Of a stretch of DNA of 64,000 nt, positions 7,731 to 16,181 are shown in pieces (the stretch's first letter is position 1; every line of letters begins with the position of its first letter). A program made the position numbers and the translations under genes. The stretch is from assembly GCA_963803735.1 (NCBI GenBank), contig CAWDNV010000012.1:1-64000 (forward strand). Reading direction: 5' to 3'. The DNA comes from Palsa-189 sp963803735. GTDB taxonomy: Bacteria; Acidobacteriota; Terriglobia; Acidiferrales; UBA7541. Under the pieces are notes generated by a model, which saw only the letters and a program-made list of their open reading frames with translations, did no database searches and was not told where the DNA came from.

Positions 7731-9145
7731 GCACATATCCATCTGTGACGAGTCACGCAGAAACCGGAGCGATTCTTGCGACATCGCCGCTCATTTCCAG
7801 AAGCGACTGCGACACTGCGCCTGCGTGGTGGACAGCGGCTTCCATATTTGTGGCCGACCTCCTCGCGCTATCCGGAGTTTATTGGGTCGCTGTCCTTGTG
7901 CGGCGGTCGGTGACTCCAGGTAATATGAGCCTTTATCTGCAAATATTTCCAGGCATAAGCCTTTTCGTTGTCGCCTTCGCCATCCATGGCCTTTATCCCG
8001 GCGTGCTTCTGCATCCGGCTGAAGAAATTCGGCGCGTGTTCCGCTGCGTCAGTATTGTCTTTTGCCTTTTGCTCTTTACTACGTTTCTCCGACATGACGC
8101 GCAATCTTTCTCGCGTTCGATTGTGATGGCGACATGGGCGCTTGGCGCGCCCGCAGTTCTACTTTCGCGAACATTCGCACGGCAAAAACTCTCTCGCTTT
8201 TCCTGGTGGGGTGTTCCGGCTGTCATTTTTGGTTCGGGCGCTTCCGCAGTTCGCGTTCTCAATTTGCTCACGAATCGGGAACTTGGTATCAGGGTGACGG
8301 CTGTCATTGCGGGCGATTCCTTTTACTTGCCGGCCAAGAGAACGGCGCATTACGCGATTCTCGCCGAGCCGCCGGTTAAAGTATCTTTTCACCGCGTGAT
8401 TCAGGATCAATGCATTGGCTACCGCCATGTGCTGTTAGTACCGAACATTCATGGCATCTGCAGTCTAGGCATCAGTGCCCGTGAAATAGGAGGCGAAATA
8501 GGCTTTGAGGTGCCGCAGAGGCTATTTCACAGCAGTACTGCCATAATAAAGCGCATGATCGATCTGCTCCTGACGCTGCCCGGCATAATCGCACTCTTGC
8601 CAATGGCATTGGCGATTGCAGTCGCCATCAAGCTGACTTCACGGGGCCCTGTTTTTTATGGGCATACTCGTCTTGGTCGGCATGGAAAGATCTTTAAAGC
8701 TCTCAAGTTCCGCACAATGTATGAGAACGGTGAATCTCTATTGCAGGCGCAGTTCCAAAAATTCCCCGAACAGCTCGACGCATGGCAAAGGGATCAGAAA
8801 CTGAAGCTCGATCCTAGAGTCACGCGGGTTGGTAGCTGGTTGCGACGGTATAGCTTGGACGAATTACCTCAGCTCTGTAACGTTTTGCTCGGGCAAATGA
8901 GCTTGGTGGGTCCGCGTCCGATCGTTTCGCGCGAGGTGCTGAAGTATGGCTGCAGCTACGACCTCTATAGCCGGGTCCGCCCCGGAATCACGGGACTTTG
9001 GCAAGTCTCAGGACGGAACGACACGACATATGCGGAACGAATCGCTTTCGATGAATATTACGTTCGCAATTGGTCAATTTGGCTGGATTCTTATATTTTG
9101 GCCCGCACCGCCAAAGCTGTTTTATTTGCAGATGGTGCCTACTGA
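7727..9145 (+). CDS. undecaprenyl-phosphate sugar phosphotransferase (WbaP-type initiating enzyme)
   Basis: 472 residues, full polytopic form. Four or so N-terminal membrane segments (up to about 150), a Rossmann-like middle domain (about 150-260), a fifth membrane helix (RMIDLLLTLPGIIALLPM) and the catalytic bacterial sugar transferase domain with FKALKFRTM (about 325), DELPQ (about 380), SLVGPRPIV and RPGITGLWQVSGR. It joins a sugar-1-phosphate, probably Gal-1-P or Glc-1-P, to undecaprenyl phosphate and so starts each repeat unit. It is the only initiating transferase in the cluster. ATGA overlap with the previous gene. Confidence 0.9.
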   Translation: MSTYPSVTSHAETGAILATSPLISRSDCDTAPAWWTAASIFVADLLALSGVYWVAVLVRRSVTPGNMSLYLQIFPGISLFVVAFAIHGLYPGVLLHPAEEIRRVFRCVSIVFCLLLFTTFLRHDAQSFSRSIVMATWALGAPAVLLSRTFARQKLSRFSWWGVPAVIFGSGASAVRVLNLLTNRELGIRVTAVIAGDSFYLPAKRTAHYAILAEPPVKVSFHRVIQDQCIGYRHVLLVPNIHGICSLGISAREIGGEIGFEVPQRLFHSSTAIIKRMIDLLLTLPGIIALLPMALAIAVAIKLTSRGPVFYGHTRLGRHGKIFKALKFRTMYENGESLLQAQFQKFPEQLDAWQRDQKLKLDPRVTRVGSWLRRYSLDELPQLCNVLLGQMSLVGPRPIVSREVLKYGCSYDLYSRVRPGITGLWQVSGRNDTTYAERIAFDEYYVRNWSIWLDSYILARTAKAVLFADGAY

Positions 9146-9198
9146 GAACATGTGGTTTGCTAGGGCTGCTCAAAACCACAGATGGGATGCTTGCGCTC

Positions 9199-10191
9199 AT
9201 GAATAAGGAAAGAGTTTTAGTTTGCGGTGCAGGTGGCTTCATCGGAGGCCACTTAGTAAAGCGCTTGAAAGGGGAGGGCTACTGGGTTCGCGGCGCCGAC
9301 ATGAAGCCGCATGATTTCTCGAGTAGTGCTGCGGACGAGTTCATTCTATGCGATCTTCGGGATCAGAATTTTGCACGCTCGGTCGTCGAAGGAATCGACG
9401 AAGTGTACCAACTCGCAGCGGATATGGGGGGCGCAGGCTACCTTTTCACGGGCGCTCATGATGCTGCCGTGATGCACAACTCCGCGACAATTAATCTCAA
9501 TGTCTTGGAATTCGGTTATCGCGCAGGCGTTCAGAAGTTTTTTTACTCCTCATCGGCTTGTATCTATCCCGCCTACAACCAGGAGGACCCCCAAAATCCC
9601 AAGTGCTCAGAGGACTCGGTATATCCCGCCGCTCCAGATAGCGAATATGGTTGGGAAAAATTGTTCAGCGAAAGGCTCTATCTCGCTTACATGAGGAATT
9701 ACGGCGTTTCGGTGCGCATCGCGCGCTTCCACAATGTATTTGGACCGGACGGCATGTGGAAAGGGGGCCGCGAAAAAGCACCCGCGGCGATCTGCCGCAA
9801 AGTCGCTGAAGCTGCAAATCACGGTGAAATTGAAATTTGGGGAGACGGTTGCCAGACGAGATCATTTCTTTGTGTTGACGAATGCGTAGAAGGGATTCGG
9901 CGCCTCATGCAATCCGACTTTGCCGGTCCAGTGAATATTGGGTCAGATGAAATGGTGACCATTGATGAATTGGCACACCTGGTCATTGAGGTTGCCGGCA
10001 AAAAGCTCTCTCTCCGCCATATTGCCGGCCCGGTGGGCGTTCGCGGCCGCAACTCGGACAATGGGCTGATCGAGCAAAAACTCCGCTGGCGTCCATCCAG
10101 ACCTTTGCGAGAAGGGCTTGAGAAGACGTACGCATGGATTCAACAACAGACCGCCAGTGAGAGATGCGTTCAGGCACTAATCGCGCGCTGA
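9199..10191 (+). CDS. GDP-mannose 3,5-epimerase-like sugar-nucleotide epimerase
   Basis: About 330 residues, extended SDR family. NAD site VLVCGAGGFIGGHL at the N-terminus. The rest follows plant GDP-mannose 3,5-epimerase closely: QLAADMGGAGY, FFYSSSACIYP with the catalytic cysteine near 120, YGWEK (Tyr near 149, Lys near 153), RFHNVFGPDGMWKGGREKAP with the second catalytic lysine near 193, WGDGCQTRSF, PVNIGSDEMV and GVRGRNSDN. Known enzymes make GDP-L-galactose and GDP-L-gulose from GDP-mannose. The open frame reaches back to 9070 inside the previous gene, but the Rossmann fold begins at MNKERV, so I start at the ATG at 9199 (9187 is also possible). It probably supplies a rare sugar donor to this polysaccharide. 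Confidence 0.82.
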   Translation: MNKERVLVCGAGGFIGGHLVKRLKGEGYWVRGADMKPHDFSSSAADEFILCDLRDQNFARSVVEGIDEVYQLAADMGGAGYLFTGAHDAAVMHNSATINLNVLEFGYRAGVQKFFYSSSACIYPAYNQEDPQNPKCSEDSVYPAAPDSEYGWEKLFSERLYLAYMRNYGVSVRIARFHNVFGPDGMWKGGREKAPAAICRKVAEAANHGEIEIWGDGCQTRSFLCVDECVEGIRRLMQSDFAGPVNIGSDEMVTIDELAHLVIEVAGKKLSLRHIAGPVGVRGRNSDNGLIEQKLRWRPSRPLREGLEKTYAWIQQQTASERCVQALIAR

Positions 10192-10298
10192 GCCGTAGCG
10201 AACTCCATCGTATAAACCTCCAAGCATTCGACATTACTGCGACGAGTAGGTGTGACTAGGGAATTAGAAGTCGGTTATATTGATTCCAGGAAAAATTG

Positions 10299-11327
10299 AT
10301 GACCCGTAACACGATTTTGTTGTGCGTTTTTCTCTGCGCAAGTTGGGTTTTTGGCCCTGTGGTCTATGGGAAAGAGAAAGAGTTCTCCAATTCAAGTTCG
10401 ACATGTCCGCAAAAGGTTGAACCAAAAACCGCGAACGAGGCAAATGGCGAAAGCCCTGATTACGTCCTAGGGCCGGGAGATCAAATTAATCTAATCGTTC
10501 CCGGACTAGAGTATCAATTCGACGGGAAACTCTTCCGCATCGACGCGAGCGGTGACGTCACTTTGCCTTTGGTGGGCAGAATCCACGCTTCAGGTTGGAG
10601 CACGGCTGCCCTCGAAACAGATCTTCAAGGAAAGCTTGTAAGCTTCCTTAAGGAACCACGAGTCGTGGTCAATATTTCTTCTTTTGGCAGCGAGCCGGTT
10701 TCTGTTCTGGGAGCTGTGAGAAACCCCGGCATTATCCAGCTACAGGGGAGAAAAAACCTCTTCGAAGTGCTGTCCATGGCCGGCGGCCTCCAGCCTGAAG
10801 CCGGGTACATAGTGCAAGTGACTCGCTGCCTGACGAACGGCACCATCCTCACCTCTAATGTGCGGACCGACCTGAGCACCGAGGTCAGCATTGCCTCGAT
10901 ACGCCTGAAAGACATCATCAATGTTCCAAAAGCAGCCGAAAACATCGAGATTCATCCCGGTGATACAGTCTCCGTGCCGAAAGCGGGAGTTGTGTACGTG
11001 GTGGGTTCGGTTTCGAAGCCTGGCGGATATCCGTTGAATGAAAACGAATCGCTTTCGGCCCTGCAAGTCTTAGCGCTGGCGGAAGGATTACAAGTCACCG
11101 CCTCTGCCTCAAAGGCTCGGGTTCTGCATTTACTTCCGGGCACTTCTACTCGTACTGAAACACCTGTCGATTTGAACCGTCTCATGGCCGGCAAAACAGC
11201 AGACGTGCAGCTGCGCGGCGAAGATATCCTCTTCGTACCGGGCAGCAAAGCGAAAAAAGCTGGTCTACGCACAGTCGATGCGATCGTGAACGCCGCAACG
11301 TACTCGACCGTCTACCTGCACCCCTAA
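10299..11327 (+). CDS. polysaccharide export outer-membrane protein (Wza-like)
   Basis: About 342 residues. The signal peptide is MTRNTILLCVFLCASWVFG with a cleavage region near VYGKEK and no lipobox cysteine. A Poly_export domain follows (DYVLGPGDQINLIVPGLEY, about 50-130), then two SLBB domains (PVSVLGAVRNPGIIQLQG near 140 and VYVVGSVSKPGGYPLNENES near 235). It should form the outer-membrane channel that works with the Wzc protein encoded next. The ATG at 10299 is preceded by CCAGGAAAAATTG, a good site. A gap of about 107 bp before it has no gene and no evident promoter. Confidence 0.88.
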   Translation: MTRNTILLCVFLCASWVFGPVVYGKEKEFSNSSSTCPQKVEPKTANEANGESPDYVLGPGDQINLIVPGLEYQFDGKLFRIDASGDVTLPLVGRIHASGWSTAALETDLQGKLVSFLKEPRVVVNISSFGSEPVSVLGAVRNPGIIQLQGRKNLFEVLSMAGGLQPEAGYIVQVTRCLTNGTILTSNVRTDLSTEVSIASIRLKDIINVPKAAENIEIHPGDTVSVPKAGVVYVVGSVSKPGGYPLNENESLSALQVLALAEGLQVTASASKARVLHLLPGTSTRTETPVDLNRLMAGKTADVQLRGEDILFVPGSKAKKAGLRTVDAIVNAATYSTVYLHP

Positions 11328-11333
11328 CAAAAG

Positions 11334-13643
11334 ATGGAAAATAAGCAGCCTCTACCGCCGGCGCCAAGCGGGCGTCTCGCCCCTGGAGCCGCGCCTTTTA
11401 TTTCCCAGCTGAACCCGTACCGTGAGCCCGGAGGTTCCTACTTCGTTGAGACAAGAGAGCCGGGGGGACTGTCGGATTTTTGGCGGCTTCTTGTTCGGCA
11501 CAAAACTGCGATCCTGCTTTCGAGCATGGGAGGTTTGCTGCTGGGTGTTCTGGCGGGAATTCCGCTGAAGCCAGTATATCGTGCAAGCACAACACTGGAA
11601 GTTCTCAACGTCAATGAAGACTTCATGAACATGAGGCCGACCCAGCTCGCTGTCCCGGGAGAAGACACGGACAATTTATCGGAGGAGGAGACTCAAGCGA
11701 CACTGCTCCAGAATACCCAATTGCTAGAACGTGTCTCCGCAAGGCTCGATCACGATCCAGCCCCGTCCCCGGAAACTGCCAGCGTTCATTGGTTTAAGTG
11801 GCCCCACTTGAAAGAAAGGACAAAACCCTCCTCGCGCGAGACGCTAATTGCTGCCGCGGCGACGAGTCTTAAGGTGACGAATCCCCCGCGAACGCGGATC
11901 CTCGAAATCAGCGTCGATTCCACGGATTCGCAGATCGCGGTGAATTTCACGAATACGCTCGTGCAGGAGTTCATTAAGCAGAATATAGAGGCTCGCTGGG
12001 CAAGCACTCAGCAGACCAGTGACTGGCTCCGGCACGAAATCGACGACGCCAGAAAGAGGCTACAAGATTCCGAAGATGCATTACAGGATTACGCCAGCCG
12101 CGCGGGGTTGTTCTTCATCGACGACCAGAAACAGACTAATGTGGCCACTGAAAAACTACAAGAAATCCAGCAGCAGCTTTCGGTAGCGGCGGCGGATCGC
12201 ATCGCGAAACAGTCCGTTGCTGAACTGGCGCAGCATAGCCCACCAAATGCGCTCGCTGACGTTTTGAATGATGCCAATCTGCAATCGCTCGGCGCGCGGC
12301 TCGATGACGCGACTCGCCAGGTCGCAAGCCTGAGCGCGATCTACAATCCAGGGTATTCAAAGCTGCAGGAGGCTCAGGCAGAAGTCATTTCTCTTCAGCA
12401 AGCATTTGCAAATCACCGGGCGGATCTGCTCCATCGGATCGAGACGGATTACCAGAGTGCGACGCGGCGGGAAAAGCTGCTGGCGGACGCATATGACACG
12501 CAGGCTAGGGAGGTCTCTGGCCAGGACCAAAGAGCTGTGCAATATAACGTTCTGAAGAGAGAGGCTGATTCGAACCGGCAGCTTTACGACACCATGCTCC
12601 AGCAGATGAAGCAGGCTTCGATCGCTACCGCCCTGCGTGCGAGCAACGTACACGTTGTCTATCCCGCATTTCTTCTGGACCAGCCTGTATTCCCGAACTT
12701 CAGGATAAACGCGGTAATGGGGCTTTTCTTCGGCTTCCTGTGCAGTTTTGGAGTTTTTCTGATTCGAGAGCGGACGGACCGCACTGTGAGGCGGCCTGGC
12801 GAGGTGAAACAGTGGGCAAGCCTTCCCGAATTGGGAGCCATCCCGCGATTTCAGTACGGCGCCGACCGCACCACACCGATGCTCCTGCCGAGAGGGGCGC
12901 AACAGAGGAAGCTTCCGACTACGGATCGGGCTCTCATCACTGGCGGCCACTACAACTTGCAAAATCTAGCAGCTATTTGTGATGGGCACATCGAAATCCC
13001 AGAGGCGTTTCACTCCACTCTAACCTCCATTCTCTTTGCCGATCAGAAGCACAGAGCGCGCAGGGTCCTTGTGTTCACCAGCGCTGGTCAGGCGGACGGA
13101 AAGACAAGCGTGATCTCGAATATTGCCATTGCTGCAGCCGCGAACGGGAAGAAAGTCTTGCTCGTGGACGCAGACCTTCGCAGTCCCCGTATCCACGAGA
13201 TTTTCGGACTAAAGAACGAGGCAGGCGTTGCGGATTTGCTGCATTCGAAAGAAGACTGGCTGCACTGGCCGAACCTATTGCGGCAGACGATCATGCCTGG
13301 GTTGAGCATTGTTACTGCAGGGCAGGCTAAACGAGGAGCACGCGGTCTTCATTCGCCCGAATTTTCTACCCTACTCACAAAATGGAAAGAGCAGTTCGAT
13401 CTCGTGCTGCTGGATACGCCCCCAGCCCTGCCGATCACGGACGCTCGTGTTATTGGAATCCTGGCCGACGGGGTAGTGCTCGTGGCGAGGGCGGGACAAA
13501 CTACACGCGATGCGCTACTCGCTATAAATGAGCGCTTGGCGGAGGACCGCATCCATCTACTGGGCTGCATCCTGAATGATTGGGACCCTACTCGTGATAA
13601 CGGCACCTATCGTTCGTACGTAACGCAAGAAGATTTCTCCTAA
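11334..13643 (+). CDS. polysaccharide co-polymerase with tyrosine autokinase domain (Wzc-like)
   Basis: 769 residues. A Wzz domain starts with a membrane helix near 55-75, a long coiled-coil periplasmic region (about 215-430) follows, then a second helix (INAVMGLFFGFLCSFGVFLI, about 455-475) and a cytoplasmic BY-kinase domain: Walker A GQADGKTS near 582, Walker A' VLLVDADLR near 608 and Walker B LVLLDTPP near 692. It controls chain length and bridges to the Wza channel. The C-terminus has only two tyrosines (TYRSYVTQEDFS) instead of the usual tyrosine cluster. It starts six bases after the wza-like stop. Confidence 0.88.
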   Translation: MENKQPLPPAPSGRLAPGAAPFISQLNPYREPGGSYFVETREPGGLSDFWRLLVRHKTAILLSSMGGLLLGVLAGIPLKPVYRASTTLEVLNVNEDFMNMRPTQLAVPGEDTDNLSEEETQATLLQNTQLLERVSARLDHDPAPSPETASVHWFKWPHLKERTKPSSRETLIAAAATSLKVTNPPRTRILEISVDSTDSQIAVNFTNTLVQEFIKQNIEARWASTQQTSDWLRHEIDDARKRLQDSEDALQDYASRAGLFFIDDQKQTNVATEKLQEIQQQLSVAAADRIAKQSVAELAQHSPPNALADVLNDANLQSLGARLDDATRQVASLSAIYNPGYSKLQEAQAEVISLQQAFANHRADLLHRIETDYQSATRREKLLADAYDTQAREVSGQDQRAVQYNVLKREADSNRQLYDTMLQQMKQASIATALRASNVHVVYPAFLLDQPVFPNFRINAVMGLFFGFLCSFGVFLIRERTDRTVRRPGEVKQWASLPELGAIPRFQYGADRTTPMLLPRGAQQRKLPTTDRALITGGHYNLQNLAAICDGHIEIPEAFHSTLTSILFADQKHRARRVLVFTSAGQADGKTSVISNIAIAAAANGKKVLLVDADLRSPRIHEIFGLKNEAGVADLLHSKEDWLHWPNLLRQTIMPGLSIVTAGQAKRGARGLHSPEFSTLLTKWKEQFDLVLLDTPPALPITDARVIGILADGVVLVARAGQTTRDALLAINERLAEDRIHLLGCILNDWDPTRDNGTYRSYVTQEDFS

Positions 13644-13650
13644 CTTCCAA

Positions 13651-15075
13651 TTGATAGAGAGCCGGGTACCTGTACAAGCAAAGAATGTATTTGGAGCGGC
13701 GAGCAGCGCTTCCGGGGGTAGTGGTCTCCGAAGGAGATTACTCCGTGGGCTTGGTGCGACAGCGCTGGGCCCCCTTGTGACAGCGATTATCCAGCTTGCG
13801 TCTGTGCCATGCCTGCTGCATTTTTGGAGTGCGGCGAAATATGGAGACTGGCTCATCTTGTTCGCGATTCCGAGTTACCTAACCTTGAGCGATCTTGGCT
13901 TTGGTGACGCTTCTGGCAGTGACATGACCATGAGGGTTGCAGCCGGTGATCGACAAGGTGCCATAGAAACGTTTCAGAGTTCGTGGGTCCTTCTCTCGCT
14001 CGTCTCTCTTTTCATGGCATTGCTCGCGGGCGTCGTTGTGTGGCAGGTCCACTGGCACAATTGGCTGAAACTAACAACTTTGTCGAATCGCTATGCGTCG
14101 GCGGTTGTGCTTGTGCTTGGACTGTACATATTAATTAGCCAGCAATGCGGCATTTTAGAAAGCGGTTTCCGATGTGATGGCAACTTTGCCACTGGGAATG
14201 TGGGCGGTACGGTGATCCGGGTTGTGGAATGCGCCATGGGCACGACTTGTGGCGTCTTGACCGGAAGTCTTCTTGGGGCCGCTTTCGTATATCTGATCAG
14301 CCGGATAATAGGAATTATTGCGTACGGACTTGTTTTGGGTAGGAAGACTCCGTGGCTCCCGATCGGATTTCGTTTTGCCAAGCTCTCGAAAGTCAAAGAA
14401 CTTGCGGCACCAGCTTTTGGCTTCATTGCTGTGCCACTTGCAAATGCGATCAGCATCCAGGGACTCACCTTGGTAATCGGCTCTGTCCTGGGATCAGTCG
14501 CAGTGGTTCAGTTCTCGACGCTGCGCACGCTATCACGCATCAACTTCCAATTAATGACCGTAATCGCATGGGCCTTATGGCCCGAACTCTCGCGGGCGTT
14601 CGGCGCCGGCAATCTCCGGCTGGCACGAACGCTGCACCGGCACGCCTATCAGGCAGGGCTGGCATTGTCTCTAATGACGGGGTTGGCGCTGTGGTTCTTT
14701 GGGCCTGTGCTCTATGGCGATTGGATTCGAAGTGCAGTGGGGTTTAATGCGAACACATTCCATATCCTTTTGCTCGTCACTTTTGTGAATTCGTTGTGGT
14801 TCACCAGTTCGGTGGTGCCTATGTCCACCAATGCTCATCACCGGATTGCCGTTGCTTATGTGGGATTCTCATTGCTTGCCGCCGTTATGGGCAGGATATT
14901 GCTGGCGCGGCAAGGACTAAGCGGCGGGGCCAGTGTCCTTCTGTTGATTGAGATTCCTATGACCTACTTGGTTCTCAGGACATCGCTACGGCAATTGCAC
15001 GAGAAGCTAGCCGATTTCTTGTGGGGCATTCTCGTTTTGCCTGTCGGTTTAAGGCTGGATGAACAAGCTGAATGA
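13651..15075 (+). CDS. polysaccharide flippase, Wzx-like (MOP superfamily)
   Basis: 474 residues, hydrophobic throughout with about 12 predicted membrane helices; the first begins near LGPLVTAIIQLASVPCLL. The segment WLILFAIPSYLTLSDLGFGDASGSDM is typical of Wzx proteins of the polysaccharide biosynthesis family. It should move the finished lipid-linked repeat across the inner membrane. The only available start after the in-frame stop at 13621 is TTG at 13651; it has no clear Shine-Dalgarno site, so translation may depend on the gene seven bases upstream. Its stop overlaps the next start. Confidence 0.82.
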   Translation: MIESRVPVQAKNVFGAASSASGGSGLRRRLLRGLGATALGPLVTAIIQLASVPCLLHFWSAAKYGDWLILFAIPSYLTLSDLGFGDASGSDMTMRVAAGDRQGAIETFQSSWVLLSLVSLFMALLAGVVVWQVHWHNWLKLTTLSNRYASAVVLVLGLYILISQQCGILESGFRCDGNFATGNVGGTVIRVVECAMGTTCGVLTGSLLGAAFVYLISRIIGIIAYGLVLGRKTPWLPIGFRFAKLSKVKELAAPAFGFIAVPLANAISIQGLTLVIGSVLGSVAVVQFSTLRTLSRINFQLMTVIAWALWPELSRAFGAGNLRLARTLHRHAYQAGLALSLMTGLALWFFGPVLYGDWIRSAVGFNANTFHILLLVTFVNSLWFTSSVVPMSTNAHHRIAVAYVGFSLLAAVMGRILLARQGLSGGASVLLLIEIPMTYLVLRTSLRQLHEKLADFLWGILVLPVGLRLDEQAE

Positions 15076-16181
15076 TTTCGAACATCGCTTTCGATTTGGA
15101 TCGCGGACGACCAAATTCAGCAATGATGGAGAAACTCTCCATCCTCTACTTGGGGACCGATTCGGGAACGTCGCGGCATCGCGCGCGGAGTCTCACAAAA
15201 CTCCGACACAAAGTGCAGGTCTTGGATCCGTACAGCTTTCTGCCCGCAGGTTGGATGATGAATTACTGGAACCATCACACAGGTGCGCTGGGTTCTGGAA
15301 CTCTTGTTCGCACCCGAGTGCTGGGGGCGATCCGAAACCTGAAATTCGATCTCGTTTGGGTAGACGGGGGAGATGTCATCTCTCCTGAACTCGTCTGCGC
15401 TCTCAAATCGCAGGGAAGATTCGTGGTCAACTACAACCTTGACGATCCATATGGAACTCGCGACTCCAAAAAATGGCGGCTGTATCTGCGCTCTGTTCCT
15501 CATTACGATTTGATTGTTGTGGTTCGCGACTGCAATCTCGCCGAAGCTTATCAGGCAGGAGCGAAAACTGTACTACGAGTCGACCGCTCATCCGACGAGG
15601 TTGCGCATGCGCCGCGAAAAGTTTCCGCAGCAGACCAGGTGAAGTGGGGATCCGAGGTGGCTTTCCTGGGTACTTGGATGCCCGAGAGGGGGCCATTTCT
15701 TGCCCGGCTCGTGGAACTTGGCGTTCCGCTTTCGATTTGGGGGAATCGATGGGCGAAGGCAGACGAGTGGCCGATGCTCAGGGAATTTTGGCGTGGTCCT
15801 GCCCTGGAAAACGAAGACGACTATGCCATGGCCTTGCAGTGCGCCAAAGTTTGCATTGGATTGCTTTCCAAGGGAAACCGCGATCTCTGTACGCAGAGAT
15901 CATTCGAAATCCCTCACCTCGGAGGAGTTTTTTGCGCGGAGCGCACCCGCGAACATCTCGCCCTGTATCAAGAGGACCTCGAGGCCGTCTTTTGGAGTGA
16001 TGCAGACGAATGTGCGGACAAGTGCAAACGGCTTCTAAACGATGAGCATTGGAGGAAGGAGGTAGGCCGACGTGGACACCTCCGGAGTCTCCGAAACGGC
16101 ACAACAAACGAGCCTGTAATGAAGCACATCGTTTTCCGGGCCGTTGACCGCATGGGCGCGGAAACATCTCCCTCATTATGA
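15072..16181 (+). CDS. glycosyltransferase, CgeB-like
   Basis: 369 residues. SILYLGTDSGTSRHRARSLTKL at the N-terminus, VWVDGGDVISPE, NYNLDDPYG and the C-terminal CTQRSFEIPHLGGVFCAERT fit the CgeB/YkvP-type glycosyltransferase group (Glyco_trans_1_2), in which the last segment binds the nucleotide. Likely adds one sugar of the repeat. The ATG at 15072 overlaps the Wzx stop (ATGA); an alternative start at 15123 (MMEKLSILYLG) would give a product closer to the domain limits. Confidence 0.75.
   Translation: MISNIAFDLDRGRPNSAMMEKLSILYLGTDSGTSRHRARSLTKLRHKVQVLDPYSFLPAGWMMNYWNHHTGALGSGTLVRTRVLGAIRNLKFDLVWVDGGDVISPELVCALKSQGRFVVNYNLDDPYGTRDSKKWRLYLRSVPHYDLIVVVRDCNLAEAYQAGAKTVLRVDRSSDEVAHAPRKVSAADQVKWGSEVAFLGTWMPERGPFLARLVELGVPLSIWGNRWAKADEWPMLREFWRGPALENEDDYAMALQCAKVCIGLLSKGNRDLCTQRSFEIPHLGGVFCAERTREHLALYQEDLEAVFWSDADECADKCKRLLNDEHWRKEVGRRGHLRSLRNGTTNEPVMKHIVFRAVDRMGAETSPSL

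Noticed and set aside
12357..12962. Minus-strand ORF of 201 codons
   Set aside because: Antisense to the Wzc-like gene, low-complexity composition, no start signal.
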